Below are positions 63,086 to 64,000 of a DNA stretch of 64,000 nt, in pieces; the stretch's first letter is position 1; each line of letters begins with the position of its first letter. The DNA lies in NCBI RefSeq assembly GCF_019242955.1, contig NZ_CP066129.1:2666001-2730000 (forward strand), in the 5' to 3' direction. This DNA comes from Morganella morganii (GTDB taxonomy: Bacteria > Pseudomonadota > Gammaproteobacteria > Enterobacterales > Enterobacteriaceae). Position numbers and translations under genes: made by a program. The notes under the pieces are model-generated. The model made no database searches, was not told the DNA's origin, and saw only the letters and a program-made list of their open reading frames with translations.

Positions 63086-64000
63086 TTATTTTAAATGAGG
63101 TGGTGCAGAAAACAGCGTTTCCTGGTGTAACAATTGTTCTGTCAGCAGCAGCTCCTGATTGACCCCGGTGATAGTCATCAGCCGGTGGCGGCAGGTCAGC
63201 CAGCTTTCCGCCGCACTCAGTAAATGCGCGCTGCTGTAATGTGCCGCCAGTTGTGCGATAAGAGCTGACTGATCCTGATTCAGACAGGCGGGAGCCATAT
63301 TCTGCTGATATTTTACCGCATCCATAAACAGGGTTGTCAGCCAGCTGATGCGCTTTTCCGCATCCTGATGATTCAGTTCAGATAACAGCGATAAAAAGTC
63401 CCCGCTGCGTACTGATGCGGCCAGTTGCGTGAACAGGTTCAGCCGGTTTTGCCAGTCAGCGGTTGTCAGCAGCAGCAGTGCTGCTGCCGGGGCATTATGG
63501 CAGAGATTCAGTGCCGTCTGACGGGAAACCGCATCGGACTGCGGATGTTCGCGCTGCAACCACTGTAAGCCGGTATCCGGTGACGGTGGTGCCAGGTGAT
63601 ACGCAAAACAGCGGCTGCGCAGTGTCGGCAGTAATTGTTCCGCCCCCTGGCTCTGTAACACAAACCAGGTGTTCTCTGTCGGCTCTTCCAGGGTTTTCAG
63701 TAAGGCGTTGGCGGCCGCTTCCGTCAGCAGTTCCGCCTGCGGAATATGAACCAGTTTGGCGCCGCCCTGCTGAGCGTGGTCATGCAGTTTTTCTGTCACG
63801 GCGCGCACGATATCAACACCGGAGGTGGATTTGCCTTTTTCCGGCTGCAGCAGATAAAAATCCGGATGTGTGCCTGCCAGCATCAGTTTACAACTGTGGC
63901 ACTCCCCGCAGCTTTTGATGCCCTGCGGCTGCTGACACATCCGCAGACGTGTCAGGGCATAGGCCAGCTCGTCGGTGCCGGTGCCGGGAATACCGTACAG
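63086..64000 (-). CDS. holB: DNA polymerase III delta' subunit, N-terminus cut by window
   Basis: The visible ~305 residues match HolB, a subunit of the clamp loader. The zinc-binding module (CQQPQGIKSCGECHSCKLM) is present, then EAAANALLKTLEEPTENTWFVL with the SRC motif (LRSRC) after it. The C-terminal collar helices are complete. The first ~30 codons lie beyond base 64000; translation continues in frame to the edge. Confidence 0.95.
   Translation of the reverse strand: MYGIPGTGTDELAYALTRLRMCQQPQGIKSCGECHSCKLMLAGTHPDFYLLQPEKGKSTSGVDIVRAVTEKLHDHAQQGGAKLVHIPQAELLTEAAANALLKTLEEPTENTWFVLQSQGAEQLLPTLRSRCFAYHLAPPSPDTGLQWLQREHPQSDAVSRQTALNLCHNAPAAALLLLTTADWQNRLNLFTQLAASVRSGDFLSLLSELNHQDAEKRISWLTTLFMDAVKYQQNMAPACLNQDQSALIAQLAAHYSSAHLLSAAESWLTCRHRLMTITGVNQELLLTEQLLHQETLFSAPPHLK

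Overview
This window comes from a gamma-proteobacterium of the order Enterobacterales, most likely Morganella (M. morganii or a close relative). The chromosomal genes match the Escherichia coli blocks icd-rluE-nudJ-mnmA-hflD-purB-phoPQ-roxA-pepT-cobB-lolCDE-mfd and ndh-ycfP-nagZ-thiK-lpoB-hinT-tatD-holB at protein level. Base composition looks near 50% GC, too high for Proteus or Providencia, and a UmoD/YcfJ-type gene suggests the Proteus-Morganella group. The species call is inference.

Bases 1 to about 31,300 are the right-hand part of a lambdoid prophage; its left end lies outside the window. Late genes run on the minus strand. Reading leftward from the lysis genes these are the HNH nuclease, terminase, a 59-aa membrane protein, portal, protease and HK97-type capsid, then connectors, a lambda-type tail with a programmed -1 frameshift, the tape measure and the tail-tip genes M, L, K, I and J. 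The lysis cassette is of the phage-21 type: dual-start pinholin, SAR endolysin, a 46-aa membrane peptide, and Rz with an embedded Rz1. A candidate late promoter and terminator lie upstream, followed by antiterminator Q. The early region holds a DUF968 protein, a fused cytosine/adenine DNA methyltransferase, an O-like initiator with 21-bp-spaced iterons, CII-like and Cro-like regulators, and a divergent CI repressor with palindromic operators. Xis and a tyrosine integrase follow, and the integrase resembles those that target icd.

Between the integrase and icd lies AT-rich cargo: a 458-bp hairpin-rich leader, a UG/Abi-type reverse transcriptase and an overlapping PD-(D/E)XK-like nuclease gene. 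This is the best candidate for an unusual anti-phage system. Two other AT-rich accessory genes interrupt the late operon: a zinc-ribbon membrane protein between tail genes K and I, and a plus-strand PD-(D/E)XK-like protein beside the lysis genes.

Bases 31,300 to 64,000 are ordinary core chromosome. They cover isocitrate dehydrogenase, RNA modification (rluE, mnmA), purine synthesis (purB), the PhoPQ magnesium and antimicrobial-peptide sensor, ribosomal oxygenase RoxA, lipoprotein export (LolCDE), transcription-coupled repair (Mfd), NADH dehydrogenase II with a perfect FNR box, and a peptidoglycan/cofactor cluster. One chaperone-usher fimbrial operon is inserted between roxA and pepT. The usher and rluE each carry an out-of-frame 9-nt homopolymer near the 5' end, which could be phase variation, slippage or a sequence error.
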